Positions 1 through 6,083 of a stretch of DNA of 15,465 bases are shown in pieces. The notes below the pieces were generated by a model that was not told where the DNA came from, did no database searches, and saw only the letters and a program-made list of their open reading frames with translations. The stretch comes from Simkania negevensis (GTDB lineage: Bacteria > Chlamydiota > Chlamydiia > Chlamydiales > Simkaniaceae), in the NCBI GenBank assembly GCA_016191565.1, contig JACPWA010000143.1:1-15465 (forward strand). The letters are read 5' to 3'. The position numbers and the translations under genes were made by a program. Position 1 is the stretch's first letter, and every line of letters starts with the position of its first letter.

Positions 1-445
1 AAGCACCCTGAGCTAGAGGTAAATTTTTTTGAAGTTTGGATTGATGATCCCAAACAAGGAAAAAAACATTTTTCCTGGATTACAGATCTCCCTATTACTA
101 AACAGAATGTTTATGAACTTGTACGTGGAGGAAGAGCAAGATGGAAAATCGAAAATGAAACGTTTAATACGCTCAAAAGCCAGGGTTATGAGTTCGAACA
201 CAATTTTGGCCATGGAAGGGAGCATCTTTGCCATCTCTTTACCTGCTTGATGATCCTAGCCTTGCCTTTAGATCAAATACAACAACACTGCTGTGGTCTT
301 TTTAAAGCTGCATTACAAAAACTAGGATCTAAAAGGCATCTGTGGGAGCGTGTTCGAAGTTTTTTTGTCTCCTAATTTTATCAACTCATGGCAGGATCTA
401 TATCATGCGCTTGGCTTAGGGTTTAAAGGAGCAAGGTTGACATAG
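1..445 (+). pseudogene. DDE transposase, C-terminal part, frameshifted near its end
   Basis: The frame is open from base 1, so the 5' part of the gene lies outside the window. The first 124 codons read as the end of a cut-and-paste DDE transposase. RWKIENETFNTLKSQGY (residues 48-64) holds the probable last catalytic Glu (residue 51) in a context like the R-x3-E...K signature of the IS4 superfamily. It is followed by EHNFGHGREHL. Frame 1 stops at 373-375, just after a run of seven T (360-366). Dropping one T opens frame 2, which continues with a coherent tail (SPNFINSWQDLYHALGLGF...) to a stop at 443-445. This suggests a one-base insertion in the homopolymer. The IS family is assigned from motif recall and is not certain. 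I could not identify the element's right terminal repeat downstream. A sequencing error in the T run is the main alternative. Confidence 0.75.
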
Positions 446-707
446 GATACCTCTTAGAAGAAACATTAAAGCGTCCCTGGTGTGAGCGTAATTTTTTATA
501 GACTTAGCAAGACCCCAGTGAACTTCCCTCAAAGAAGAAAAGTTGAAGTATTGTGTTTAAAAATAAGGAAACGCTGTTTGACTAACTTAAGAAACTAAAA
601 TATTTGTTTGCGGGAGGGGCTGGCGACCTTGCTTCGCTATTGCGCTAAATATTTTTCTTCGCTAATGTCTTTTTTAGTTTTTTATAGAAATAAAGGATAA
701 AGCCTCT
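446..707. other. Noncoding spacer between transposase remnant and next gene
   Basis: No convincing ORF, RNA gene or terminal inverted repeat was found. The insertion sequence whose transposase ends at 445 should have its right end here, but I cannot place it. The last 60 bases are T-rich and contain the motif CTTCGCTA twice (around 633 and 658). An AAAGGA Shine-Dalgarno-like stretch lies about 12 nt before the ATG at 708. A promoter for the 708 gene probably lies here, but no clear -35/-10 pair stands out. Confidence 0.4.
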
Positions 708-1883
708 ATGTCTACAGATAGAGTATCGGCAAAAAGCATAGGACTTTCAGTGGTTATTAATGCACAGATGGCCTACCTCTATTGCCAATTGTATAAGATA
801 GGTAGCTCTGACAAGTTTCTTGATATTCGCATAGCCAGCGTTGCCATATCCTTTTTTTTTCAATCAGTAATTCGACCTTTTATCTCTAAAAAACCCGAAG
901 AGCTTAAAGAAAAAGTCTTCTTTAACCTTCTCCCTTTTTTCATCATGGGGGCCGGCTTTTACTATACTCAGCCGATAAGAAAGATTGACCTTATTGCTTT
1001 TGCTTTTTTTAACACAGCACAGCTAGGGCTTTATTATGGGCTTCTTACCCTTCCAGTGCCCAAACAAATGCTTATAGGCACACTCGATCAAACCACCTCT
1101 CTTTCCTCTGGCGAGCACACAGCAAAGGGACCGCCTTCTCTTTTTTCTCATAACATCCTTCCTTTCTTCCCACATCACGATCCCTTGCCCAAGGGAAAAG
1201 CTCTTAGACCTGCCTCTTTATCCCTTTCTTCTCCTACAGCCTCTGCTGTATCTGCTATGACTTTTGACAAAGCCGCCTGGGAAAAATATTTTGGCGATAT
1301 AGGAGAGGAGCCCTCCTTGCCTGCTGATATCGCTACTATCCTTGCAAGTCCTTGTCCTATTTGGTCGGATAAAAAGATTCAAGAGACCCACGTTCTAATT
1401 TTAGTGCCGGCTAAGGTAAACGGAGAACCGCTCACTTTAGAAAGCTTAGAAAAACTCGTGAAAAACCCCAAAGAAGGGAATGCTACGCAATATCGGAGCT
1501 TCTTTCCAGGAAAAAATGAACAAGCCTCTGTGGAGCAAAACACCTGGGTGCTGCTGACTAACAATATATTGCCGGGGAGCGTTGATCAGTCTTATAATAA
1601 GCAGGTTACCTTAGTGAATGAGTTAGCTAAAAAAGCTGGAGCTCCCTATGAGGTGCCGCAGCTGATCGTAGTAGCGGTCTCTCTCTTTGTGCACTATGTG
1701 AGAAGCGGGGAGCTCCTTTATGCCAATTCTTCTGGTACCTATAACTATACACACTGCCAAGAGAAAGGTCATGGTCAATACCTCACATTCGTTGGCGGTT
1801 TTTCCTATGCTGGTCTCTGCGTCCGCTCCCACACCGACGACGACTTATTGGGCTATGGCGTTGGGGCCATGCGTAAGTTCTAA
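708..1883 (+). CDS. Membrane-anchored protein with chlamydial lineage-specific C-terminal domain; possible Inc-like protein
   Basis: This 391-residue protein has two parts. The N-terminal third is hydrophobic, with segments near residues 42-58, 70-88 and 93-113. The last two are separated only by a short loop (TQPIRKID), giving the paired-helix profile typical of chlamydial inclusion-membrane (Inc) proteins. A low-complexity Ser/Pro linker (about 125-183) follows. The C-terminal region (about 185-391) contains WEKYFGDIGEEPSLP, SPCPIW, a WVLLTNNILPGS stretch, YTHCQEK, and the ending GVGAMRKF. From memory it resembles a domain repeated in many hypothetical proteins of Parachlamydia-like bacteria, often behind F-box or repeat domains. 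That recollection is unverified. There is no classical signal peptide and no catalytic motif I recognise. The gene stands alone between two insertion-sequence remnants. Molecular function is unknown; the Inc-like role is an inference from topology only. Confidence 0.75.
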   Translation: MSTDRVSAKSIGLSVVINAQMAYLYCQLYKIGSSDKFLDIRIASVAISFFFQSVIRPFISKKPEELKEKVFFNLLPFFIMGAGFYYTQPIRKIDLIAFAFFNTAQLGLYYGLLTLPVPKQMLIGTLDQTTSLSSGEHTAKGPPSLFSHNILPFFPHHDPLPKGKALRPASLSLSSPTASAVSAMTFDKAAWEKYFGDIGEEPSLPADIATILASPCPIWSDKKIQETHVLILVPAKVNGEPLTLESLEKLVKNPKEGNATQYRSFFPGKNEQASVEQNTWVLLTNNILPGSVDQSYNKQVTLVNELAKKAGAPYEVPQLIVVAVSLFVHYVRSGELLYANSSGTYNYTHCQEKGHGQYLTFVGGFSYAGLCVRSHTDDDLLGYGVGAMRKF

Positions 1884-2083
1884 GCCCTTTGTCCTTAGGT
1901 GTATTTTCCATTAACAAGGTCATTGGTTTTTTGGCTTTTGGACCTTGGAGTGGAAGGAAAAGGAGCAATCAGCCTTCTCCAAAATCTCCTGTGCGTACCC
2001 AGTAAGCATTTTTTAGCACCTGAGTTAATCTAAACTGGTTGGCATGAGAAAGGATGCCCAAATACGATTGCAACCTTTGGGTC

Positions 2084-2115
2084 ATGGGTAAGCGGGAATT
2101 CTACCCATCTTTTTA
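2084..2115 (+). terminator. Possible hairpin terminator overlapping the IS66 left end
   Basis: ATGGGTA (2084-2090) and TACCCAT (2102-2108) can form a 7-bp stem with an 11-nt loop, followed by CTTTTTAATTT. It lies 200 nt past the 708 gene and starts just before the insertion-sequence end. It could terminate that gene or simply reflect the inverted-repeat end of the element. The stem is short, so confidence is low. Confidence 0.3.
2088..2106 (+). repeat. Left terminal inverted-repeat tip of the IS66-like element
   Basis: The tip reads GTAAGCGGGAATTCTACCC. Its first seven bases match the conserved tip of IS66-family ends. It lies 85 bp upstream of tnpA, a normal distance for the family. The partner repeat is missing, so the repeat length cannot be defined from this window. 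Confidence 0.55.
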
Positions 2116-2161
2116 ATTTCTCTCATTTTTTGCACTATGGTTATTTTTAATTCAAACCCCT

Positions 2162-2167
2162 AGGAGG
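2162..2167 (+). promoter_or_regulatory. Strong Shine-Dalgarno site of tnpA
   Basis: AGGAGG ends 5 nt before the ATG at 2173 and fixes the tnpA start. It is one of the few near-perfect Shine-Dalgarno sites in the window; most of the chlamydial core genes here have weak ones. Confidence 0.7.
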
Positions 2168-2172
2168 GACCG

Positions 2173-2481
2173 ATGCAAAAAGAGATAGAAGAAAAAAGAC
2201 AGGAGTGGAAAAAAAGGATGGAATGCTGGCAAGCAAGTGGGATAAACGGAAGACAGTGGTGTCAAGGACAAGGGCTTTCCTATAGAAGATTTCGCTATTG
2301 GAAAAGTCGTTTTTTACCCTACAGCTCCTCTTCACAGCCCTCTTTTATTGAACTTGTGGAGGAAAAGCCCAAAAGTATCACCATGGAATATCAAGGAGCG
2401 CACATTTATCTTAGTAAAGATTTTGATCTCTCTATACTGCAAAGATGTTTGCACGTTTTAAAAGAGTTTGCATGCTGCTAG
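2173..2481 (+). CDS. tnpA: IS66-family accessory protein TnpA
   Basis: This 102-residue protein matches the small TnpA accessory protein of IS66-type elements. An N-terminal charged helix (EIEEKRQEWKKRMECWQ) is followed by SGINGRQWCQGQGLSYRRF and YWKSRF. These correspond to the family pattern W...SGLS...C...n.....YW..K..., read as a helix-turn-helix of the IS3/IS66 orfA type, probably DNA-binding. The C-terminal part (from about residue 55) is less conserved and ends in a hydrophobic helix. The length is normal and the reading frame intact, with a strong ribosome site. Its stop (2479-2481) overlaps the tnpB start at 2472, as is common in this family, which suggests translational coupling. With tnpB truncated and tnpC missing, the gene probably has no transposition role now. 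Confidence 0.85.
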   Translation: MQKEIEEKRQEWKKRMECWQASGINGRQWCQGQGLSYRRFRYWKSRFLPYSSSSQPSFIELVEEKPKSITMEYQGAHIYLSKDFDLSILQRCLHVLKEFACC

Positions 2482-2642
2482 CCCCTGGTAATGCTCGCTT
2501 ATTTTTGTATGAGCATCCGACAAGCATGCGCAAAAGCTTTGAAGGCTTAAGTGCTGTTGTAGAGGAAGCCTTTCCTGGAGAGCTTTTCTCTGGAGCCTAT
2601 TTTATCTTCCTAAACCGGAAAGCCGTATTAGACATAGTCTGA
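2472..2642 (+). pseudogene. tnpB: IS66-family TnpB (Orf2), truncated
   Basis: From the ATG at 2472 the product starts MLLAPGNARLFLYEHPTSMR and continues with KSFEGLSAVVEEAF and FSGAYFIFLNRK. This is the unmistakable N-terminal half of IS66 TnpB (ARIFL..PTDMRKSFDGL...FSG..FVFLNRKRDR). After FLNRK the sequence diverges (AVLDIV) and stops at 2640-2642, giving 56 residues where full proteins have roughly 110-120. An in-frame ATG at 2445 would add nine residues, but 2472 matches the family N-terminus. Downstream bases (about 2656-2680) hint at a decayed KILYWDK motif with indels, but too weakly to annotate. The product is almost certainly non-functional. Confidence 0.8.
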
Positions 2643-3190
2643 CCTCTTTGCTTCGAAAATTGTAGTGGGACAAAGCCATAGAAAATCGGCTTCACGAAAA
2701 TAGATCCCGTAGAGAACCAAGGAGAATTCATTTGATTAGGAAACTTGCCGAGCACAGAGTATAAGAAAAAAAATAGTTAGAAAGTAGAGGCGGGAAGAAG
2801 AAAAAAAATTAAAAAACAGAAAAAAGGTTGATAAGGGTGCGATCAGAGAACTTCTTGCTTAATCCTATATTGAGCTTTTCGAGCAAAGCAGAGCACATGA
2901 GAGAAATAATATATTTATAATCATAGACTTATAAAATTTTGCTCAAAAATAAAGCCCTGACTACTTCCTTCATTTAGATTTTTCAAGACTCGTCTCGTAT
3001 ATCCTACTTACTTTCAATAGTTTAGAAGCAATAACGACTATGTCATCTTATTCTGCTTAATATGAGTAGCTTGCAGTTCATAGTTAAATTATTTTTTATG
3101 TTAATTTAATAAAATTTATTAGATATAAATTATATTTTTATTATATAATAATTTATATAAGTTAAATTAATTTATTAAATTGGAAAATTT
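2643..3190. other. Noncoding, AT-rich decay region and hydrolase leader
   Basis: No ORF of useful length and no RNA gene was recognised in these 548 bases. The first 120 bases may be degraded IS66 tnpB/tnpC sequence. Bases 2762-2828 are an almost pure purine tract on the plus strand. The last 100 bases are extremely AT-rich and contain nested inverted repeats, annotated separately. A TATAAT hexamer at 3144-3149 could be a -10 box for the gene at 3191, but no good -35 accompanies it. Confidence 0.5.
3101..3170. repeat. Nested AT-only inverted repeats upstream of the hydrolase gene
   Basis: Two exact inverted-repeat pairs are nested around one centre. The inner pair is ATATAAATTAT (3123-3133) with ATAATTTATAT (3148-3158), 14 nt apart. 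The outer pair is TTAATTTAA (3101-3109) with TTAAATTAA (3162-3170). The structure ends 20 bp before the ATG. In such AT-rich DNA some symmetry is expected by chance, but the shared centre makes a cruciform or regulatory site possible. Confidence 0.4.
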
Positions 3191-4411
3191 ATGACAGCTA
3201 TCTCTAGTTCTCCATTTCAAGCAAGATGGGATTATGGTCCGAAAGAAGGGCAATTATCGCCAAAAAGCACACTTAGCAGGTTTTTTAAAGACCTTTTTAC
3301 AAGACTTTGTAAATCTTACATTTATCCAGGTGCTTATCCTTTCTCTGCTTTTAGCCAGAGGCGCGTAGATCAGGCGAGAAATCTTTTAGAAACAATTGGG
3401 GGAGAATCAGTCGCTATTAAAACGGCGGATGGGGATCTTCTAGATGGAATGTATATCTCAGCAAGTCGTTTTAAATCTATCATAGAAAAGTACTTTTGTC
3501 TGGTTGAAAAAGACAATGGGGATGGAACAGTCTCACAACAGCTTTATCTAAAGGCTGAGTATTATACCTTAGAAAGGATGGGAATGGAATATTATCATCA
3601 AGAACCTAATGAAGAAGCTAGAGATTTGTTAGAAAAATTAGAATCAATACTGACGGTACGCCGTGATGTATCTGTCTCAGAAAGCCCTCAAACTTTAGGA
3701 ACAGTAATTGAGTTAGGCGCAACCCCAAAAGACCTTCCTCAGGTTGGAACAGAAGACTTAAGTCAATCCCAGCCAACGGCTTTATTGGCGACAGGTGCGG
3801 CTAGCAGTTATTTAAGATACAAACGTCTTGCGGTAGCCTATTTGATGCGTGGAATGAATGTGATGTTAATAGATCAAAGGGGGTATGGTAAAAGCCAAGG
3901 GAACCCAACGGATGACAAAACTAAATTGGATCTAGAGGCTGTTTATCAGTACCTGCAGCAAAAAAAGAATATAAAAAACCAACATCTTCTTGTGCACGGA
4001 TATTGCATGGGGGGAGGAATTGCTTCTGATCTTGCTGCAAGGCGCAAAGGGGTAAATTTGCTGCTAGATCGCAGCTTTGCTGAATATAGAGATGTAGGGG
4101 AAGCGCTTTACCCTTCCATGCGCGCTATTCTCCATCGCATTCTACCCTGGATTGCTGATTACAATAATGCCAAAAACTTAGAAAAGGTCCAAGGACACAT
4201 TGCAATTGAGACAGATTCCGCTGATGAAGCGATTCCTCAGAGTCAAGTGACTAAGCTCATTGATCACTTGCCCGATACAATACCGGGTCAGCAGGTAAAG
4301 ATGATGGGGTCACATTTAGGTCATGAAGGGATAGAGTGGATGTTTAGTGAAGGAGTGAATCAGTTTGACCAATTCTTGGAACAAGCAGCTCTTCGCCGCA
4401 AGCTATTTTAG
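3191..4411 (+). CDS. CHLPS/DUF818-type alpha/beta hydrolase with a cysteine nucleophile elbow
   Basis: This 406-residue protein has an alpha/beta-hydrolase core in its C-terminal half. DQRGYGKSQGNP (228-239) is the typical strand-turn before the nucleophile. HGYCMGG (269-275) is the nucleophile elbow, GxCxG rather than the usual GxSxG, so Cys272 is the predicted nucleophile. Asp342 or Asp345 and His375 or His378 (GSHLGHEG) are candidates for the rest of the triad. The N-terminal half (about 1-190) lacks the core motifs and resembles the leader region of the chlamydial CHLPS proteins (Pfam DUF818), whose substrates are unknown. There is no signal peptide and no clear membrane helix. The gene is monocistronic, behind a very AT-rich leader and convergent with rsmA. 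The Shine-Dalgarno site is weak (TTGGAAAA). An esterase or dienelactone-hydrolase-like activity is plausible but not shown. The family call rests on memory of motifs and architecture. Confidence 0.8.
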   Translation: MTAISSSPFQARWDYGPKEGQLSPKSTLSRFFKDLFTRLCKSYIYPGAYPFSAFSQRRVDQARNLLETIGGESVAIKTADGDLLDGMYISASRFKSIIEKYFCLVEKDNGDGTVSQQLYLKAEYYTLERMGMEYYHQEPNEEARDLLEKLESILTVRRDVSVSESPQTLGTVIELGATPKDLPQVGTEDLSQSQPTALLATGAASSYLRYKRLAVAYLMRGMNVMLIDQRGYGKSQGNPTDDKTKLDLEAVYQYLQQKKNIKNQHLLVHGYCMGGGIASDLAARRKGVNLLLDRSFAEYRDVGEALYPSMRAILHRILPWIADYNNAKNLEKVQGHIAIETDSADEAIPQSQVTKLIDHLPDTIPGQQVKMMGSHLGHEGIEWMFSEGVNQFDQFLEQAALRRKLF

Positions 4412-4417
4412 CACATC

Positions 4418-4480
4418 AGCACAAATAGAAGTGTCTCCTCCCAACTGGAGGCTAAGTGTGCTTATGTCTACTTTTTATTT
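4418..4480. terminator. Possible terminator between convergent genes
   Basis: A two-part hairpin fits here. AGCACA (4418-4423) pairs with TGTGCT (4457-4462), enclosing CCTCC (4437-4441) paired with GGAGG (4447-4451). A T-rich run (CTTTTTATTTT, 4471-4481) follows on the plus strand. It sits right after the hydrolase stop and before the 3' end of rsmA, so it may serve either strand. The T run is 8 nt from the stem, which weakens the call. Confidence 0.4.
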
Positions 4481-5346
4481 TAGGCGTCGCTTCCTTTCTC
4501 TTTCTGCTCTTCACAAAGAAGAGTCCTGGAAATTCTCATAAAATCTTCAAATGAAAACTCCTCAGGTCGAGAAGTCGTTTTCAGACCAAGCTCAGAAAAT
4601 ACTTTGGTGAGCATTTCCTCAGGAAAAAGAGGTTTTAAGGAGGTCCGGATCATTTTTCTCCTCTGCTGAAAAGAGGAGCGGGTGATCTTAAAAAAATGGG
4701 AAGGATCGAGCATAGCAGGAGGTTTTTGTAATCTGAATTGAATCAAAGAGGAAACAACTTTTGGCATCGGATAAAAACAGGTAGGAGAAACGTCAAAAAG
4801 AAGAGAGGGGGTAGAGTAGTAACGGATGAAAAGGGAAAGAGAGCCATACTCTTTACTTCCCTCTTTTGCTACACATCTTTTAGCGACCTCTTTTTGCACA
4901 AGGAGAGAAATGCTAGAAAGAAGAGGCTCTAAAGGGAGAAAGCGCTGTAGAAGGGGGGTGGTGAGGTGATAGGGAATGTTTGCTACAATCTTCCCTTTTT
5001 CCCCTGGCCTTAAGCTATTTTTTAACTCCTCTTCTAAAGGGAAGGTAAGAGCATCTCCTCTAATAAGTTTAAAATGAGGAGAGGATAATCGCTTGAGATG
5101 GGGAATAAAAGAGAGATCCTTTTCAATAGCAATCACCCTGGCTCCTCTGTTGAGGAGAAGCTCAGTCATAGCTCCAAGACCGGGGCCAATTTCAAGAATG
5201 AGATCCCCCTCTTTCACATCAGCTGCTAGGAGAATCTTAGCTAAAATATTTTGATCGATGAGAAAATTTTGGGAGAGCCTTTTTTTGGGATGAGTTGCTA
5301 GTGCGCTTAGGAAGGAATGGATATTAGATAAGCGAAATAGTTCCAT
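4480..5346 (-). CDS. rsmA: 16S rRNA (adenine1518/1519-N6)-dimethyltransferase
   Basis: RsmA (KsgA) uses S-adenosylmethionine to dimethylate two adjacent adenines in the 3'-terminal helix of 16S rRNA late in 30S assembly. The 288 residues carry the family hallmarks in order: KKRLSQNFL (21-29), motif I EIGPGLG (52-58), acidic residue in AIEKD (73-77), GDAL (97-100), and the catalytic NIPY (123-126). FYPMPKVVSSLI (191-202) follows, then a helical C-terminal domain. The length is close to normal. The ATG is supported by a GGAG site 6 nt upstream. It is the last gene of a minus-strand set, 24 nt after the SurA-like gene, which itself follows rsmB. Nothing appears broken. Confidence 0.96.
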   Translation of the reverse strand: MELFRLSNIHSFLSALATHPKKRLSQNFLIDQNILAKILLAADVKEGDLILEIGPGLGAMTELLLNRGARVIAIEKDLSFIPHLKRLSSPHFKLIRGDALTFPLEEELKNSLRPGEKGKIVANIPYHLTTPLLQRFLPLEPLLSSISLLVQKEVAKRCVAKEGSKEYGSLSLFIRYYSTPSLLFDVSPTCFYPMPKVVSSLIQFRLQKPPAMLDPSHFFKITRSSFQQRRKMIRTSLKPLFPEEMLTKVFSELGLKTTSRPEEFSFEDFMRISRTLLCEEQKEKGSDA

Positions 5347-5352
5347 CTCGTG

Positions 5353-5356
5353 CTCC
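5353..5356 (-). promoter_or_regulatory. Shine-Dalgarno site of rsmA
   Basis: On the minus strand GGAG lies 6 nt before the rsmA ATG, within the 24-nt gap after the upstream gene. It supports the chosen start and independent initiation on a shared transcript. Confidence 0.55.
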
Positions 5357-5370
5357 GTAAATCTGTAAAC

Positions 5371-6078
5371 TTAATAGAGAACAAATGGGGTATAATTCTC
5401 AGGAAGAGGAAGATGAGGATCGTGCTGATCAAAACCAAATCGCTTTGTCAAAGCTTGCATATAAAGTTTCTTCTCCTCACCAAATTTTACATTGAGAAGA
5501 CCATGTCCCTCGGACAGATGTTTAGCAAGGTATTCCTCATAGCCCTTTCGTATAACCTGGGGGGTTACAGCTTGCATCGCTTTGGTATGCACTTTTACCC
5601 CCATAAGTTGCTCTACAATAAGTTCTTTTCGGATCATCTCTCTGGCGTCTTCGTAGGTAATGCGGATCATTTCGAGACTAGCGATGATACTTGGGCCAAA
5701 TCGCTCAAGCATTGCTTCTCTGATCTCTCCATCAGTCGCCTTGAGCTCCTTTTCTTCCCCTTCTAAAAGAATCATCTCTGTATTGATCATGTCTTCTAGC
5801 GTTTGTTTCCAGCTTTGAGTATAAAACTGATAGCGGGCTAAAGTGGAGTTTAAAAACTCAGGATTGTAGTCAAAAAGGGCAAGGTCCATTTTATTTATTA
5901 CATCGATAAGTGAAATCGTCTTTCCATTGATTTTTGCTAAAGGGCGGTTGTTAAAATGGAGGCTTGGCTCTTTTGGCTTCATTACCCTTGAGGGTTCTTT
6001 AAATGTGCGGCCTTCTGCAGGGAGGGAAGGGGCAGCCTCATCAGAGAGGATGAATAAAAAGAAAAAAACTTTTTTCAT
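5371..6078 (-). CDS. SurA-like periplasmic chaperone lacking a PPIase domain
   Basis: From the ATG at 6078 the product has 235 residues. It begins with a short signal-peptide-like segment (KKVFFFLFIL, then a polar AAPSLPA region), so export to the periplasm is likely. AKINGKTISLIDVINKMDL (48-66) is the typical opening of a SurA N-terminal domain. A helical stretch and VTPQVIRKGYEEY (171-183) follow, the usual end of that domain. The parvulin-type prolyl isomerase domains of full SurA (about 430 residues) are absent, so it is at most a holdase for outer-membrane proteins. The reading frame could start further upstream at a TTG (6105), but that overlaps rsmB and lacks support; the ATG starts 5 nt after the rsmB stop. 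The position beside rsmA recalls the Chlamydia CT355/CT354 pair. Substrates are unknown. Confidence 0.75.
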   Translation of the reverse strand: MKKVFFFLFILSDEAAPSLPAEGRTFKEPSRVMKPKEPSLHFNNRPLAKINGKTISLIDVINKMDLALFDYNPEFLNSTLARYQFYTQSWKQTLEDMINTEMILLEGEEKELKATDGEIREAMLERFGPSIIASLEMIRITYEDAREMIRKELIVEQLMGVKVHTKAMQAVTPQVIRKGYEEYLAKHLSEGHGLLNVKFGEEKKLYMQALTKRFGFDQHDPHLPLPENYTPFVLY

Positions 6079-6083
6079 AAGGG

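Larger units (their letters stand above)
2088..2642 (+). mobile_element. IS66-family insertion sequence remnant (left end, tnpA, truncated tnpB)
   Basis: The segment begins with GTAAGCGGGAATTC, matching the GTAAGCG terminal signature of IS66-family elements. The order tip, tnpA and overlapping tnpB is the usual IS66 arrangement. tnpB stops early after the FLNRK motif. The large transposase gene (tnpC) is absent, and no right-end copy of the terminal repeat (a CGCTTAC-type end) was found in the following 550 bp. The element is therefore a dead 5' fragment. The 3' boundary given is the last recognisable coding position, not a mapped element end. Confidence 0.75.

Noticed and set aside
2041..2058. 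Small hairpin GGCAT...ATGCC upstream of the IS66 tip
   Set aside because: A 5-bp stem with no T run is too weak to call a terminator or a regulatory element.
2831..2940. Possible short peptide frame (containing SYIELFEQSRAHERN)
   Set aside because: It is short, has no start or ribosome site, is broken by stops and matches nothing I recognise.
2643..3190. Search for tRNA, small RNA or an IS66 right end
   Set aside because: No cloverleaf and no terminal repeat matching the left end were seen; only weak hairpins.
5350..5766. 138-codon plus-strand open frame
   Set aside because: It lies antisense to the SurA-like gene and the rsmA start. The minus strand has recognisable domain motifs and ribosome sites; this frame has none.
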